Shown here: piece by piece, positions 55,057 to 64,000 of the stretch | Layout of the letters: each line of letters starts with the position of its first letter | Position numbering within the stretch: the stretch's first letter is position 1 | NCBI RefSeq assembly: GCF_037203765.1 | Contig: NZ_JBBCAS010000005.1 | Coordinates: 239,783 to 303,782 of the forward strand | Length of the DNA stretch: 64,000 nt | Direction: 5' to 3' | Source: Sediminicola sp037203765 | GTDB lineage: Bacteria > Bacteroidota > Bacteroidia > Flavobacteriales > Flavobacteriaceae | Position numbers and translations under genes: made by a program | Notes under the pieces: generated by a model | Seen by the model: the letters and a program-made list of their open reading frames with translations, nothing else | Databases searched by the model: none | What the model was told of the DNA's origin: nothing

Positions 55057-56199
55057 ATGGACTTTACATTATCAGAAGAGCAACAAATGATCCAACAAGC
55101 AGCTAGGGATTTTGCTCAAAACGAACTACTTCCCGGTGTAATAGAGAGGGATGAAGCTCAAAGATTTCCCACGGAAGAGGTAAAAAAAATGGGGGAATTG
55201 GGATTTTTGGGAATGATGGTGGACCCAAAATATGGCGGTAGCGGTCTTGACACCTTGTCATATGCCATAGCCGTAGAAGAATTATCCAAGATAGACGCCT
55301 CTGCTTCCGTTATAGTTTCGGTCAACAATTCCTTAGTATGTTGGGGACTGGAAACCTTCGGTAGCGAAGCTCAAAAAGAAAAATATCTGCCTAGATTGGC
55401 ATCAGGAGAAATCATTGGCGCTTTTTGCTTATCAGAACCGGAGGCCGGAAGTGACGCTACTTCCCAAAAAACCACAGCCATAGACCATGGGGACCACTAC
55501 GTGTTGAACGGGACCAAAAACTGGATCACCAATGGAAATTCTGCAGAAGTTTATTTGGTCATTGCCCAAACCAATGTGGAGAAAGGCCACAAGGGAATCA
55601 ATGCCCTAATAGTGGAGAAGGGCACCCCGGGATTTGAAATCGGCCCCAAGGAAAACAAACTTGGAATTAGAGGCAGTGATACGCATTCCATTATGTTCAA
55701 TGACGTCAAAGTACCTAAGGAGAATAGGATTGGAGCAGACGGTTTTGGCTTTAAATTCGCCATGAAGACTTTAGCCGGAGGCCGTATAGGCATAGCCGCC
55801 CAAGCATTGGGTATTGCTGCCGGAGCCTACGAATTGGCCAAGAAATATTCTAAGGAAAGAAAGGCATTTGGAACAGAGATCATGAACCACCAGGCCATTG
55901 CATTTAAATTGGCCGATATGCATACACAAATTGAAGCCGCACGCCATTTGGTCTACAAGGCCGCTTGGGACAAGGACAATGGCAATGATTATGACCTTTC
56001 TGGGGCCATGGCCAAACTTTACGCATCCCAAGTAGCGATGGAAACAACCGTAGAGGCCGTTCAGGTCCATGGCGGAAATGGTTTCGTAAAAGATTACCAT
56101 GTAGAAAGACTAATGCGCGATGCTAAAATAACCCAGATTTATGAGGGTACTTCAGAGATCCAAAAGATTGTTATCTCAAGAAGTATTTTACGGGATTAG
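55057..56199 (+). CDS. Short-chain acyl-CoA dehydrogenase
   Basis: A 380-residue flavoenzyme. FCLSEPEAGSDA is the FAD/substrate signature, and IYEGTSEIQKIVISR carries the usual catalytic Glu. Length and motifs match butyryl-CoA/short-chain acyl-CoA dehydrogenases of fatty-acid and branched amino-acid breakdown. It is transcribed away from the amino-acid dehydrogenase. A terminator follows. Confidence 0.94.
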   Translation: MDFTLSEEQQMIQQAARDFAQNELLPGVIERDEAQRFPTEEVKKMGELGFLGMMVDPKYGGSGLDTLSYAIAVEELSKIDASASVIVSVNNSLVCWGLETFGSEAQKEKYLPRLASGEIIGAFCLSEPEAGSDATSQKTTAIDHGDHYVLNGTKNWITNGNSAEVYLVIAQTNVEKGHKGINALIVEKGTPGFEIGPKENKLGIRGSDTHSIMFNDVKVPKENRIGADGFGFKFAMKTLAGGRIGIAAQALGIAAGAYELAKKYSKERKAFGTEIMNHQAIAFKLADMHTQIEAARHLVYKAAWDKDNGNDYDLSGAMAKLYASQVAMETTVEAVQVHGGNGFVKDYHVERLMRDAKITQIYEGTSEIQKIVISRSILRD

Positions 56200-56223
56200 G
56201 CATCATTAACATCACACATTCAC

Positions 56224-56256
56224 AAAAGACCCCCTTCTATTTAGGGGGTCTTTTGC
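56224..56256 (+). terminator. Intrinsic terminator of the acyl-CoA dehydrogenase gene
   Basis: AAAAGACCCCC/GGGGGTCTTTT with a 9-nt loop, 24 nt after the stop. Confidence 0.85.
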
Positions 56257-56476
56257 ATTTAATGACTAATTTTCATCAAACAGCCCCCAATTAATTGATT
56301 ATTTGATTCTGATAAATAGGATTAAACTTAATCACACCCCTTTTTTGTCAGATTTGGCACTATTTCACGTTCCAATTTATCAATTTCACAAATAATCCAT
56401 CTCATAAAATTAAATCTGAATATTTTTCAATGTTATATTCAAAACCCTGCTTTTTTTATTACATTATAATGAAATA

Positions 56477-56493
56477 GATGCATTTTATGCATC
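56477..56493. promoter_or_regulatory. Palindrome in the gltB promoter
   Basis: GATGCAT-TTT-ATGCATC is a perfect 7-bp inverted repeat with 3-nt spacer ending 8 nt before the -7 element, so a bound regulator would cover the -33 region. Confidence 0.5.
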
Positions 56494-56501
56494 GAATATG
56501 A

Positions 56502-56509
56502 TATTTTTG
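56502..56509 (+). promoter_or_regulatory. -7 element of the gltB promoter
   Basis: TATTTTTG, exact TAnnTTTG match, 17 nt before the ATG, so the leader is about 12 nt. No good -33 is seen, which hints at activator dependence. Confidence 0.55.
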
Positions 56510-56526
56510 AAGAAATACCATAATTT

Positions 56527-59500
56527 ATGAAGTTGATTAAGCAAGGGTTGTACCTACCGGAATTTGAGCATGATAACTGTGGAGCAGGATTTATTTGTAG
56601 CCTAAAGGGCAATAAGTCCAACGACATCATCCACAAGGCCTTGGAGATATTGGAAAAATTGGAGCATAGGGGAGCCGTAAGTTCAGACGGAAAAACAGGT
56701 GACGGAGCTGGTATTCTGATAGATATACCACATGATTTCTTTACCGAAGTATGTGATTTTGAACTTACAAGCCCAGGAAATTATGCTGTGGGCAATATCT
56801 TTTTGCCCCAAAAACAGAATCAAAGGGAATATTGCATTTCCATTTTTGAGAAAAACATTGCCAAACAGGGCTTAAAACTATTGGGTTGGCGGGATGTACC
56901 TGTAAATAAGGGTGTTCCCGGTAGAATAGCTGCCGAAACGGAACCTTTTGTCAAACAGGTATTTATTGCCAAGCAAAACGAAGAGCAATCCTATTTCGAT
57001 TTCAATTTAAAACTGTTCATTGCCCGTAAGACTACGGAACATACCATCATAGCATCAAAACTTTCGGAAAGCAATTTCTTTTATGTTCCCAGTTTATCAA
57101 CCAAAATAATCATTTTCAAAGGGCTATTGATGCCTGAAGATATCAGTCTTTACTACAAAGACCTTATGGACCCACGTGTGGTTACACGATTGGCCTTGGT
57201 CCACCAGAGATTCTCCACGAACACCTTCCCTACCTGGGATTTGGCCCAACCTTTTAGGTACATGTGCCACAATGGTGAAATAAACACGCTCAGGGGGAAT
57301 GTTACCAGAATGCGTTCTAGAGAGGAACTGATGAAAAGCGACTGGTTTGGTGAGGAAATAAAAAACGTACTTCCCGTAATCCTTCCCGGAAAGTCGGATT
57401 CGGCCACGATGGATATGGTCGTGGAACTATTGTTGATGACCGGCAGATCACTACCTGAGGTCATGATGATATTGGTCCCTGAAGCTTGGGAAAAGAATCC
57501 GGAAATGTCAGAGGCCAAAAGGGCATTTTACGAATACCATTCCTGTTTGATGGAACCATGGGACGGCCCTGCTTCCATACCTTTTACGGATGGGAACTAT
57601 ATAGGGGCCGTATTGGATAGGAATGGCTTGCGTCCTTCCAGATATTCCGTAACCAAAGACGGCTATGTGATCATGTCCTCAGAAGTAGGAGTTTTGGATA
57701 TAGCCCCTGAGAATATTGAGATGCACGGTAGATTGGAACCCGGAAAAATGTTCTTGGTGAATATGGAAGAAGGCAGGATCATCAATGACGAAGAAATCAA
57801 GGAAGATATAGCACAAAGGCATCCGTATAAAAAATGGCTCAACAACAATTTGGTCCACCTAAGGGATATCCCGTACAACGATTGTCCTTTATTCTTGAAC
57901 GAAGCTTCGGTAGCGAAAAGAAAATCGGTTTTTGGTTATACCCAAGAAGACATCAATACCATCATACTTCCCATGGGGAAGACTTCGAAAGAGCCTTTGG
58001 GTTCTATGGGTTCTGACACCCCTATTGCCGTTCTATCAGAACAGCCCCAATTGATCTATAATTATTTCAAGCAATTATTTGCCCAGGTCACCAACCCTCC
58101 GCTGGATGGGATTCGTGAGGAACTGATCACCGATATCAGTCTGACTTTGGGCAGTGACCGCAATATTTTTGAATATACTGAAGAACATTGTAGGAAATTA
58201 AAGATCCAGAATCCGGTTATTTCCAAGGAAGATCTGGACAAGATCAAGAATTACGATGCCAGTCCAGATTACAAAGTTGTTTCCATACCTATTTTATACG
58301 AAATCGCAAAAGGACTCAATGGCCTGGAGGATGCATTGACATCCATATTAAAACAAGCGGAAGCAGCCATTGACGAAGGTGCCAATATCATTATACTATC
58401 GGACAGGAACGTCAGTAAGAATCTTGCTCCCATTCCTGCACTATTGGCGTGTTCCTCTGTAAATAGCGGCCTACAGAAAATTAGAAAACGCTCTCAGTTG
58501 AGCGTGATCATAGAATCTGCAGAACCAAGGGAAGTACATCATTTTGCATTGTTGTTCGGCTTTGGTGCCAGTGCCATCAACCCTTATCTGGTCAACGAAA
58601 TTATTGCAGAACAAATTGAAGAGCACGATATTACGGAGTATTCCTTTGAAGAGGCCATTAAAAATTACAACAAGGCCATTGGAAAAGGAATTCTAAAGGT
58701 CATGAACAAAATAGGAATATCTACCTTAAACTCATACAGGGGCTCCCAATTATTTGAATGCATCGGCCTGAATACCAAGGTCGTGGACAAATACTTTCCC
58801 AATACACCCACAAGGATACAGGGAATTGGACTCTATGAAATTGAAAAGGAGATTGCAAAGCGTCACCAAAGGGCATATAAGGTACAGGAGGTTGCGGCTG
58901 ACCTCGATTTGGAAATCGGTGGTGCCTACAGATGGAGAAGGGATGGTGAAAAGCATGCCTTCAATCCACTGACCATTGCCAAATTACAAAAATCTGTCCG
59001 CAACAATGAACCAGAATCCTTTAAGGAGTTTTCTGAATTGGTCAACGAACAGTCCAAGGGACTCATGACCATCCGGGGACTTTTTGAGTTTTCGAACTTT
59101 GATCCTGTTCCTTTGGAGGAGGTAGAACCTTGGACAGAGATTGTAAAAAGATTTAAGACCGGTGCCATGTCCTATGGCTCCATTAGTAAGGAGGCCCATG
59201 AAAACTTGGCTGTGGCCATGAACAGGATTGGTGGAAAAAGCAATTCCGGTGAAGGTGGTGAGGATGCCGAACGTTTTTACAAAAACCAAACTGGAGATTG
59301 GAAAAACAGTGCCATCAAACAAGTAGCTTCTGGAAGGTTTGGGGTTACCTCCAACTACCTATCCAGTGCACAGGAGATACAGATTAAAATGGCCCAAGGG
59401 GCCAAACCAGGGGAAGGCGGGCAATTGCCCGGTCCGAAGGTGAACCCTTCCATTGCCAAAACCAGGAACTCCACTCCTTATGTAGGACTAATTTCGCCTC

Positions 59501-61035
59501 CTCCACACCACGATATTTATTCCATTGAGGATCTATCCCAATTGATATACGATTTAAAATCGGCCAACCGAGAAGCTCGGATCAACGTTAAATTGGTTTC
59601 TGAGATCGGTGTTGGTACGGTTGCAGCGGGTGTTTCCAAAGCGAAAGCAGATGTTATCCTGATTTCTGGGCATGACGGTGGTACTGGGGCATCTCCCCTA
59701 ACCTCCCTAAAACACGCCGGACTACCCTGGGAACTTGGAATTGCGGAAGCGCAACAGACCTTGGTTATGAACGACCTTAGGAACAGGGTGATCTTGGAAT
59801 GTGACGGGCAATTGAAGACAGGAAGGGATGTTGCCATCGCCTGCTTGCTTGGAGCAGAAGAATTTGGATTTGCAACTGCACCATTGGTTGCATCGGGATG
59901 CATCATGATGCGGGTATGTCATTTGAATACCTGTCCTGTTGGGATAGCCACACAGAATCCGGAATTGCGCAAGAAGTTTGAAGGCAAACCAGAACACGTG
60001 GTAAACTATATGTATTTTGTTGCTCAGGAATTAAGGGAAATAATGGCGAAATTGGGCTTTAGGACCGTAAATGAAATGGTCGGTCAAGTTCAAAAATTGG
60101 ATCGCAACAAAGCTATAGAGCATTACAAGGCAGAAGGGATAGATCTTACCCCAATCCTGCACCAGGTCAATGTTCCTAAAGGCACAAAATTCCATAACAC
60201 ACAAAAACAGGAACACCTAGTTGACAAATCCATTGAGTTTGAAATCATTGGCAAAGCGCATCCTGCACTCTTCAGAAAAGAAAAAATCACCTTAGATTTC
60301 CCAATAAGAAACACAGATAGAGCAGTAGGTGCCATTATCAGCAACGAAATATCCAAAATCTATGGTGCTGAAGGTCTTCCCGAAAACACATTGAAACTGA
60401 ATTTCACAGGATCTGCGGGCCAGAGTTTTGGGGCTTTTGCCACCAAGGGCCTTACCATGATCGTGAATGGAAATACCAATGATTATTTGGGCAAAGGTCT
60501 TTCTGGAGCTAAATTGGTCATCAAGGTGCCTTATAAATCCACTCTTAAACCTGAAGAAAACGTCATTACAGGCAACGTAACCTTATATGGTGCCACTTCG
60601 GGTGAAGCTTATATCAATGGAAAAGCCGGAGAACGATTTTGCGTACGTAATTCAGGGGCCCATGCTGTTGTAGAGGGAATTGGAGATCACGGTTGTGAAT
60701 ATATGACAGGTGGGGTTGCGGTTATCCTCGGACAAGTAGGAAGAAACTTTGGCGCCGGAATGAGCGGCGGGATAGCCTACGTTCTGGATGAAAAAGGAAC
60801 ATTCGATAAAAATTGCAATAAGGAAGCTTTGAATCTATTAACGGTAAATGAAAGCGAGGATATCGCCCAATTGAAAACGTTGGTAGAAAACCATTACAAT
60901 GCCACGCTTAGTCCGATAGCACAGCGTGTCTTGGAAAATTGGGAGGAAATTCTACCAAAATTCATTAAAGTCTTCCCGGAAGAATACAAACAGGCATTGA
61001 TTCGCCTAGAAGAGGAAAAATTAAAAACAATATAA
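56527..61035 (+). CDS. gltB: Glutamate synthase large subunit
   Basis: A 1502-residue GOGAT alpha chain. The first 17 residues are a propeptide removed to free catalytic Cys18 (DNCGAGFIC), as in other GltB. The amidotransferase, central, FMN-binding synthase and GXGXG domains follow. The Cys-rich CIMMRVCHLNTCPVG carries the 3Fe-4S cluster. It makes two glutamates from glutamine and 2-oxoglutarate with GltD. The gltD start is 8 nt downstream. A palindrome overlaps its promoter. Confidence 0.97.
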   Translation: MKLIKQGLYLPEFEHDNCGAGFICSLKGNKSNDIIHKALEILEKLEHRGAVSSDGKTGDGAGILIDIPHDFFTEVCDFELTSPGNYAVGNIFLPQKQNQREYCISIFEKNIAKQGLKLLGWRDVPVNKGVPGRIAAETEPFVKQVFIAKQNEEQSYFDFNLKLFIARKTTEHTIIASKLSESNFFYVPSLSTKIIIFKGLLMPEDISLYYKDLMDPRVVTRLALVHQRFSTNTFPTWDLAQPFRYMCHNGEINTLRGNVTRMRSREELMKSDWFGEEIKNVLPVILPGKSDSATMDMVVELLLMTGRSLPEVMMILVPEAWEKNPEMSEAKRAFYEYHSCLMEPWDGPASIPFTDGNYIGAVLDRNGLRPSRYSVTKDGYVIMSSEVGVLDIAPENIEMHGRLEPGKMFLVNMEEGRIINDEEIKEDIAQRHPYKKWLNNNLVHLRDIPYNDCPLFLNEASVAKRKSVFGYTQEDINTIILPMGKTSKEPLGSMGSDTPIAVLSEQPQLIYNYFKQLFAQVTNPPLDGIREELITDISLTLGSDRNIFEYTEEHCRKLKIQNPVISKEDLDKIKNYDASPDYKVVSIPILYEIAKGLNGLEDALTSILKQAEAAIDEGANIIILSDRNVSKNLAPIPALLACSSVNSGLQKIRKRSQLSVIIESAEPREVHHFALLFGFGASAINPYLVNEIIAEQIEEHDITEYSFEEAIKNYNKAIGKGILKVMNKIGISTLNSYRGSQLFECIGLNTKVVDKYFPNTPTRIQGIGLYEIEKEIAKRHQRAYKVQEVAADLDLEIGGAYRWRRDGEKHAFNPLTIAKLQKSVRNNEPESFKEFSELVNEQSKGLMTIRGLFEFSNFDPVPLEEVEPWTEIVKRFKTGAMSYGSISKEAHENLAVAMNRIGGKSNSGEGGEDAERFYKNQTGDWKNSAIKQVASGRFGVTSNYLSSAQEIQIKMAQGAKPGEGGQLPGPKVNPSIAKTRNSTPYVGLISPPPHHDIYSIEDLSQLIYDLKSANREARINVKLVSEIGVGTVAAGVSKAKADVILISGHDGGTGASPLTSLKHAGLPWELGIAEAQQTLVMNDLRNRVILECDGQLKTGRDVAIACLLGAEEFGFATAPLVASGCIMMRVCHLNTCPVGIATQNPELRKKFEGKPEHVVNYMYFVAQELREIMAKLGFRTVNEMVGQVQKLDRNKAIEHYKAEGIDLTPILHQVNVPKGTKFHNTQKQEHLVDKSIEFEIIGKAHPALFRKEKITLDFPIRNTDRAVGAIISNEISKIYGAEGLPENTLKLNFTGSAGQSFGAFATKGLTMIVNGNTNDYLGKGLSGAKLVIKVPYKSTLKPEENVITGNVTLYGATSGEAYINGKAGERFCVRNSGAHAVVEGIGDHGCEYMTGGVAVILGQVGRNFGAGMSGGIAYVLDEKGTFDKNCNKEALNLLTVNESEDIAQLKTLVENHYNATLSPIAQRVLENWEEILPKFIKVFPEEYKQALIRLEEEKLKTI

Positions 61036-61043
61036 TCGGAGAT

Positions 61044-62510
61044 ATGGGAAAGATAACTGGATTTTTGGAATTCGATAGAAAAATAGAAGCATATGCTCCT
61101 GTTGAGGAGCGCATAAAAAACTACAAAGAGTTTACGGTACCATTAAAGGAAAGTGAGCTGAAGAAACAAGGGGCCAGATGTATGGATTGCGGTATTCCTT
61201 TTTGCCATAGTGGCTGCCCATTGGGCAATTTGATACCCGATTTTAATGATGCCGTGTACAAGGGCAAATGGGAAAAGGCCGCCAAAATATTACACTCAAC
61301 CAATAACTTCCCTGAGTTTACGGGCAGGCTATGTCCGGCTCCCTGCGAGGAGGCATGCGTACTGGGTATCAATGAGGACCCGGTTTCCATTGAAAACATT
61401 GAAAAAAATATTGTAGAAACAGCCTTCTCAAAAGGTTGGATCACTCCCGAACCGCCCACCAATAGAACGGGCAAATCCATTGCAGTCATTGGCTCAGGAC
61501 CTGCAGGCCTTGCCACGGCACAACAATTGAACAGGGCCGGCCATTCGGTAACTGTATTTGAAAGGGACGAAAAAATAGGAGGTTTGCTACGTTATGGGAT
61601 TCCGGATTTTAAGATGGAAAAACATGTCATCGATAGACGGTTGGAAGTATTGAAGGCGGAAGGTATTGTATTTAAAACTGGAGTCCATGTAGGGGTGGAC
61701 GTTTCTGCGGAAGAGCTTCAATCGTCCTTTGACGCCTTGGTGCTTTCTGGTGGGGCAACTATAAGAAGAGGCCTGCCCACCAAGGGATCGGACCTAAAAG
61801 GAGTGGTTCAAGCCATGGATTTCCTCAAACAGAACAATAAACGTGTGGATGGTATTGAGGATCTTGGAGAAGAAATAAAAGCTACAGGCAAGGATGTCAT
61901 TGTTATTGGTGGTGGAGATACGGGATCTGACTGTATAGGGACCTCCATTAGACATGGTGCGTTATCCGTCACCAATTTTGAGATCATGGAAAAAGCTACA
62001 CTGGAACGCCCCATAGACCAGCCATGGCCGTTTTGGCCCATGAGGCTTAGGACAAGCTCTTCCCACAAAGAAGGGGCAGAACGTTTTTTCAGTATTTCCA
62101 CCAAGGAATTTATTGGTGACAAAGATGGGAATTTAACAGGGCTGATTACGGCAGAGGTAGAATGGACCCATAAACCTGGGGAGCGACCTAACCTGAAGGA
62201 GGTCCCCGGGACAGAAAAAGAATGGAAATGTGAATTGGCACTTTTGGCCATGGGCTTTACCGGTTCGGAAACAACGATAGCTGACCAACTAGGTCTTGAA
62301 ATGGACTCCAGGACCAATGTAAAGGCCTCCATAAACAATTATATGACCAATGTCCCGGGAGTATTTGTCGCTGGTGACCAACGCCGCGGGCAGTCGCTTA
62401 TCGTATGGGCCATTTCTGAAGGCAGACAGGCCGCACACCATGTAGATGCTTATTTAATGGGATCCTCAAACCTACCTTTAAAAGGTGATGGGGACCTACC
62501 AAGAGTTTAA
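61044..62510 (+). CDS. gltD: Glutamate synthase small subunit
   Basis: A 488-residue GOGAT beta chain. The N-terminal Cys pattern CMDCGIPFCHSGCPLGN and CPAPCEEAC bind 4Fe-4S clusters. GSGPAGLATA is the FAD loop, GGGDTGSDC the NADPH loop, and GVFVAGDQRRGQSLIVWA a conserved C-terminal motif. It feeds electrons from NADPH to GltB. Cotranscribed with gltB. Confidence 0.96.
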   Translation: MGKITGFLEFDRKIEAYAPVEERIKNYKEFTVPLKESELKKQGARCMDCGIPFCHSGCPLGNLIPDFNDAVYKGKWEKAAKILHSTNNFPEFTGRLCPAPCEEACVLGINEDPVSIENIEKNIVETAFSKGWITPEPPTNRTGKSIAVIGSGPAGLATAQQLNRAGHSVTVFERDEKIGGLLRYGIPDFKMEKHVIDRRLEVLKAEGIVFKTGVHVGVDVSAEELQSSFDALVLSGGATIRRGLPTKGSDLKGVVQAMDFLKQNNKRVDGIEDLGEEIKATGKDVIVIGGGDTGSDCIGTSIRHGALSVTNFEIMEKATLERPIDQPWPFWPMRLRTSSSHKEGAERFFSISTKEFIGDKDGNLTGLITAEVEWTHKPGERPNLKEVPGTEKEWKCELALLAMGFTGSETTIADQLGLEMDSRTNVKASINNYMTNVPGVFVAGDQRRGQSLIVWAISEGRQAAHHVDAYLMGSSNLPLKGDGDLPRV

Positions 62511-62526
62511 CAAATAAAAATAAGGC

Positions 62527-62560
62527 AAAAGCCGTAACTGAAGAGTTGCGGCTTTTTTTT
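62527..62560 (+). terminator. Intrinsic terminator of gltBD
   Basis: AAAAGCCGTAAC/GTTGCGGCTTTT (one wobble) with a 6-nt loop and a T run, 17 nt past the gltD stop. Confidence 0.82.
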
Positions 62561-62581
62561 TATGATCAGGGAAGTAGTTTC

Positions 62582-63832
62582 TTATGCTGAATTCTTCTTG
62601 AATCGTATCGTTTTATTGCTGATCAGTGGTTTTGCCCAAAAGCCTATGCTAAAAATATAGCCTAGAGCCATAAACACGAGGAGCATACCAAATTTCAAGG
62701 AAACCAAATCACTGATAAATCCGATCAATAACTGCACCACGGCACCCCCCATTATTCCCGTCATCAAAATACCTGCCATGGAGCCATGGTATTCACTAAC
62801 TGAATTCAAAGCCAGGGAAACTATGATGGGAAACATCACAGAAAGAAAAAAACCACTAGATTGAAATCCGTAAAGTGAAAGGGCAGAATCGCCGAACAGT
62901 CCGGCAGACAAACAGATCATGGCCAGGCCGGAAAAGATGCGCAACACCAATCTACTGTCTAAAATCCTTAGCAATACAAGACCCAAGATCCCACCAACGG
63001 TCATTAAACCCCAGAAATTTGCTACTGCGCCAGCACCTACAGTCTCAAAATTAAGTCCATGGTAGACCAAAAGAAACTTGGACATCCAATAGGATATACC
63101 CTGTTCCGCCCCTACATAGGCAAATATGCCGAGGAAATATAGAATGACGGTCTTTCTTCTGAAAAGTAGCCTATAACTATTCTTGGTACCCGCCTGTTCC
63201 TCCTTTGACAGTGTAATAGGAGGTAGGGCCATTGCACCCACAAGAATTATTAAGCACAAGCTCAATAGGGCGAAGATGACATACATGGACACCCATGACA
63301 TATCTTGGGGCACCAATGTGGTCAGCACCTCTAAAAACCAGGATGATTTTTCCTTTTGGCCTACATGAAGCACTAGATAAGTATACACCAAGGGACTAAT
63401 AAAGGAGGCCATTCCAAATATCAACTGACCCAACACCGAGGTAAACGCAAAGTTTTCCTCACCCCCGGCAACCCTGAGCAAGGGATTGATTACCACCTGC
63501 AATACCGCCATACCGGTACCAATTACAAATAGGCTGACCAAGAATATAAGAAACGTTGGGAAAAGCGTAAATACTAGGGAACCCAGGAATGCCAAAAGGA
63601 ATCCACCCAACAATAGGCTTTTTTCCCCATACTTTTCCAATAGAAATCCGGCGGGGATAGACATAATACCATAGGCAATAAAAAAAGAAAAGGGCAAGAA
63701 GCCGGCCATGGTTTCTGTGAGGCCATAACTTATGGACACACTTGGATTGAGGGCTCCTAAAATATTGGTCAGAAAAGAAATTACAAAGAATGTAAAAAGG
63801 ATCAGGGCTACAACGCCATACTGCTTTCTCAT
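62582..63832 (-). CDS. FHS-family sugar MFS transporter (FucP/GluP-like)
   Basis: A 416-residue major facilitator with 12 membrane helices. The N-terminus VALILFTFFVISFLTNILGA and FIAYGIMSIPAGFLLEKYG match the fucose/glucose-galactose:H+ symporter family. It should import a monosaccharide; the specificity is not visible. Convergent with gltD and just downstream of the rRNA operon end. Confidence 0.88.
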   Translation of the reverse strand: MRKQYGVVALILFTFFVISFLTNILGALNPSVSISYGLTETMAGFLPFSFFIAYGIMSIPAGFLLEKYGEKSLLLGGFLLAFLGSLVFTLFPTFLIFLVSLFVIGTGMAVLQVVINPLLRVAGGEENFAFTSVLGQLIFGMASFISPLVYTYLVLHVGQKEKSSWFLEVLTTLVPQDMSWVSMYVIFALLSLCLIILVGAMALPPITLSKEEQAGTKNSYRLLFRRKTVILYFLGIFAYVGAEQGISYWMSKFLLVYHGLNFETVGAGAVANFWGLMTVGGILGLVLLRILDSRLVLRIFSGLAMICLSAGLFGDSALSLYGFQSSGFFLSVMFPIIVSLALNSVSEYHGSMAGILMTGIMGGAVVQLLIGFISDLVSLKFGMLLVFMALGYIFSIGFWAKPLISNKTIRFKKNSA

Positions 63833-63907
63833 AGTACAGGATAAAATATCCTACAAGATACCTAAAAGGAATAGTACTCTTTCAACATTTCACCATAGCG
63901 CATAAAA

Positions 63908-63934
63908 AAACCCCTCATCGTTGGATGAAGGGTT
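63908..63934 (-). terminator. Terminator of the rRNA operon
   Basis: Minus-strand AACCCTTCATC/GATGAGGGGTT with a 4-nt loop and a run of seven T residues, about 12 nt past the 5S end. Confidence 0.82.
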
Positions 63935-63945
63935 CTTCGAAAAAA

Positions 63946-64000
63946 GGCGGCGACCTACTCTCCCACTTGGTATAGCAGTACCATCGGCGCTGATGGGCTT
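63946..64000 (-). rRNA. rrf: 5S ribosomal RNA, 3' part
   Basis: The minus strand ends in the typical 5S 3' end (GGGAGAGTAGGTCGCCGCC) preceded by the helix IV/loop region around GCCGATGGTACTGC. About 55 nt are inside the window; the 5' part and the 23S and 16S genes should lie to the right. Confidence 0.9.

Larger units (their letters stand above)
56200..56526. other. Intergenic region with the gltB promoter
   Basis: 327 bp without a gene. It holds the acyl-CoA dehydrogenase terminator (56224), a very AT-rich tract, and the gltB promoter with a perfect palindrome in the -33 region (56477). Confidence 0.55.

Noticed and set aside
1..64000. CRISPR, insertion sequence, prophage or defence island
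   Set aside because: No regularly spaced repeats, transposase, integrase or known defence proteins seen on either strand.

Overview
The window is chromosomal DNA from a member of Bacteroidota, almost certainly a marine-type Flavobacteriaceae (Maribacter/Zobellia/Muricauda-like, not resolved to genus). The reasons are the gliding and type IX secretion genes gldJ and porV, the nhaD-exbB-exbD-tonB-folC gene order, a HPRT-adenylate kinase fusion, a PafA-type phosphatase, and promoters with the Bacteroidetes -7 element TAnnTTTG. Shine-Dalgarno sequences are rare. Almost everything is housekeeping. I see no insertion sequence, prophage, CRISPR array, integrase or restriction system.

Layout. 1-4053 (minus): Mpl, RadC, a polysaccharide-deacetylase-like protein and a HAD phosphatase cut by the left edge. 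4196-12016 (plus): cupin, divergent SDR, a 2023-residue alpha-2-macroglobulin and a DoxX protein. 12156-14924 (minus): DUF4136 lipoprotein, Obg, HPRT-Adk fusion. 15055-18842 (plus): purK, purE, dcp. 18914-20939: exported rhodanese, ECF sigma factor with a small zinc-finger partner, UbiA-like membrane protein. 21081-26569 (plus): gcvP, then a KAS III-methyltransferase-glycosyltransferase operon. 26638-33089: PafA, MlaE/MlaF, DUF389 protein, GDP-mannose synthesis, SprT. 33090-39397 (minus): SDR, M28 peptidase, pdhC, pdhA, cdd, porV. 39828-44461 (plus): gldJ, two duplicated 56-residue membrane peptides, murF. 44629-50182: two valine tRNAs, a PfkB kinase, a semialdehyde dehydrogenase/SDR operon and folC. 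50186-54737 (minus): TonB/ExbD/ExbB, NhaD and an amino-acid dehydrogenase. 55057-62510 (plus): acyl-CoA dehydrogenase and glutamate synthase gltBD. 62582-64000 (minus): an FHS sugar transporter and the 3' end of an rRNA operon (5S).

The least explained part is the gldJ-murF interval (41490-43186). Two unannotated 56-codon genes, 75 % identical, sit in tandem about 528 bp apart. Each has its own terminator. Each is preceded by a 10-bp direct repeat with a 21-bp period, the geometry expected for LytTR-family response regulators. This looks like a duplicated, regulated small membrane-peptide module. Other points of interest are the absence of porU between porV and gldJ, palindromes in the gltB, gcvP, KAS III and doxX promoter regions, an SDR without the Tyr/Lys pair, and several promoters so close to the start codon that the mRNAs should be nearly leaderless.
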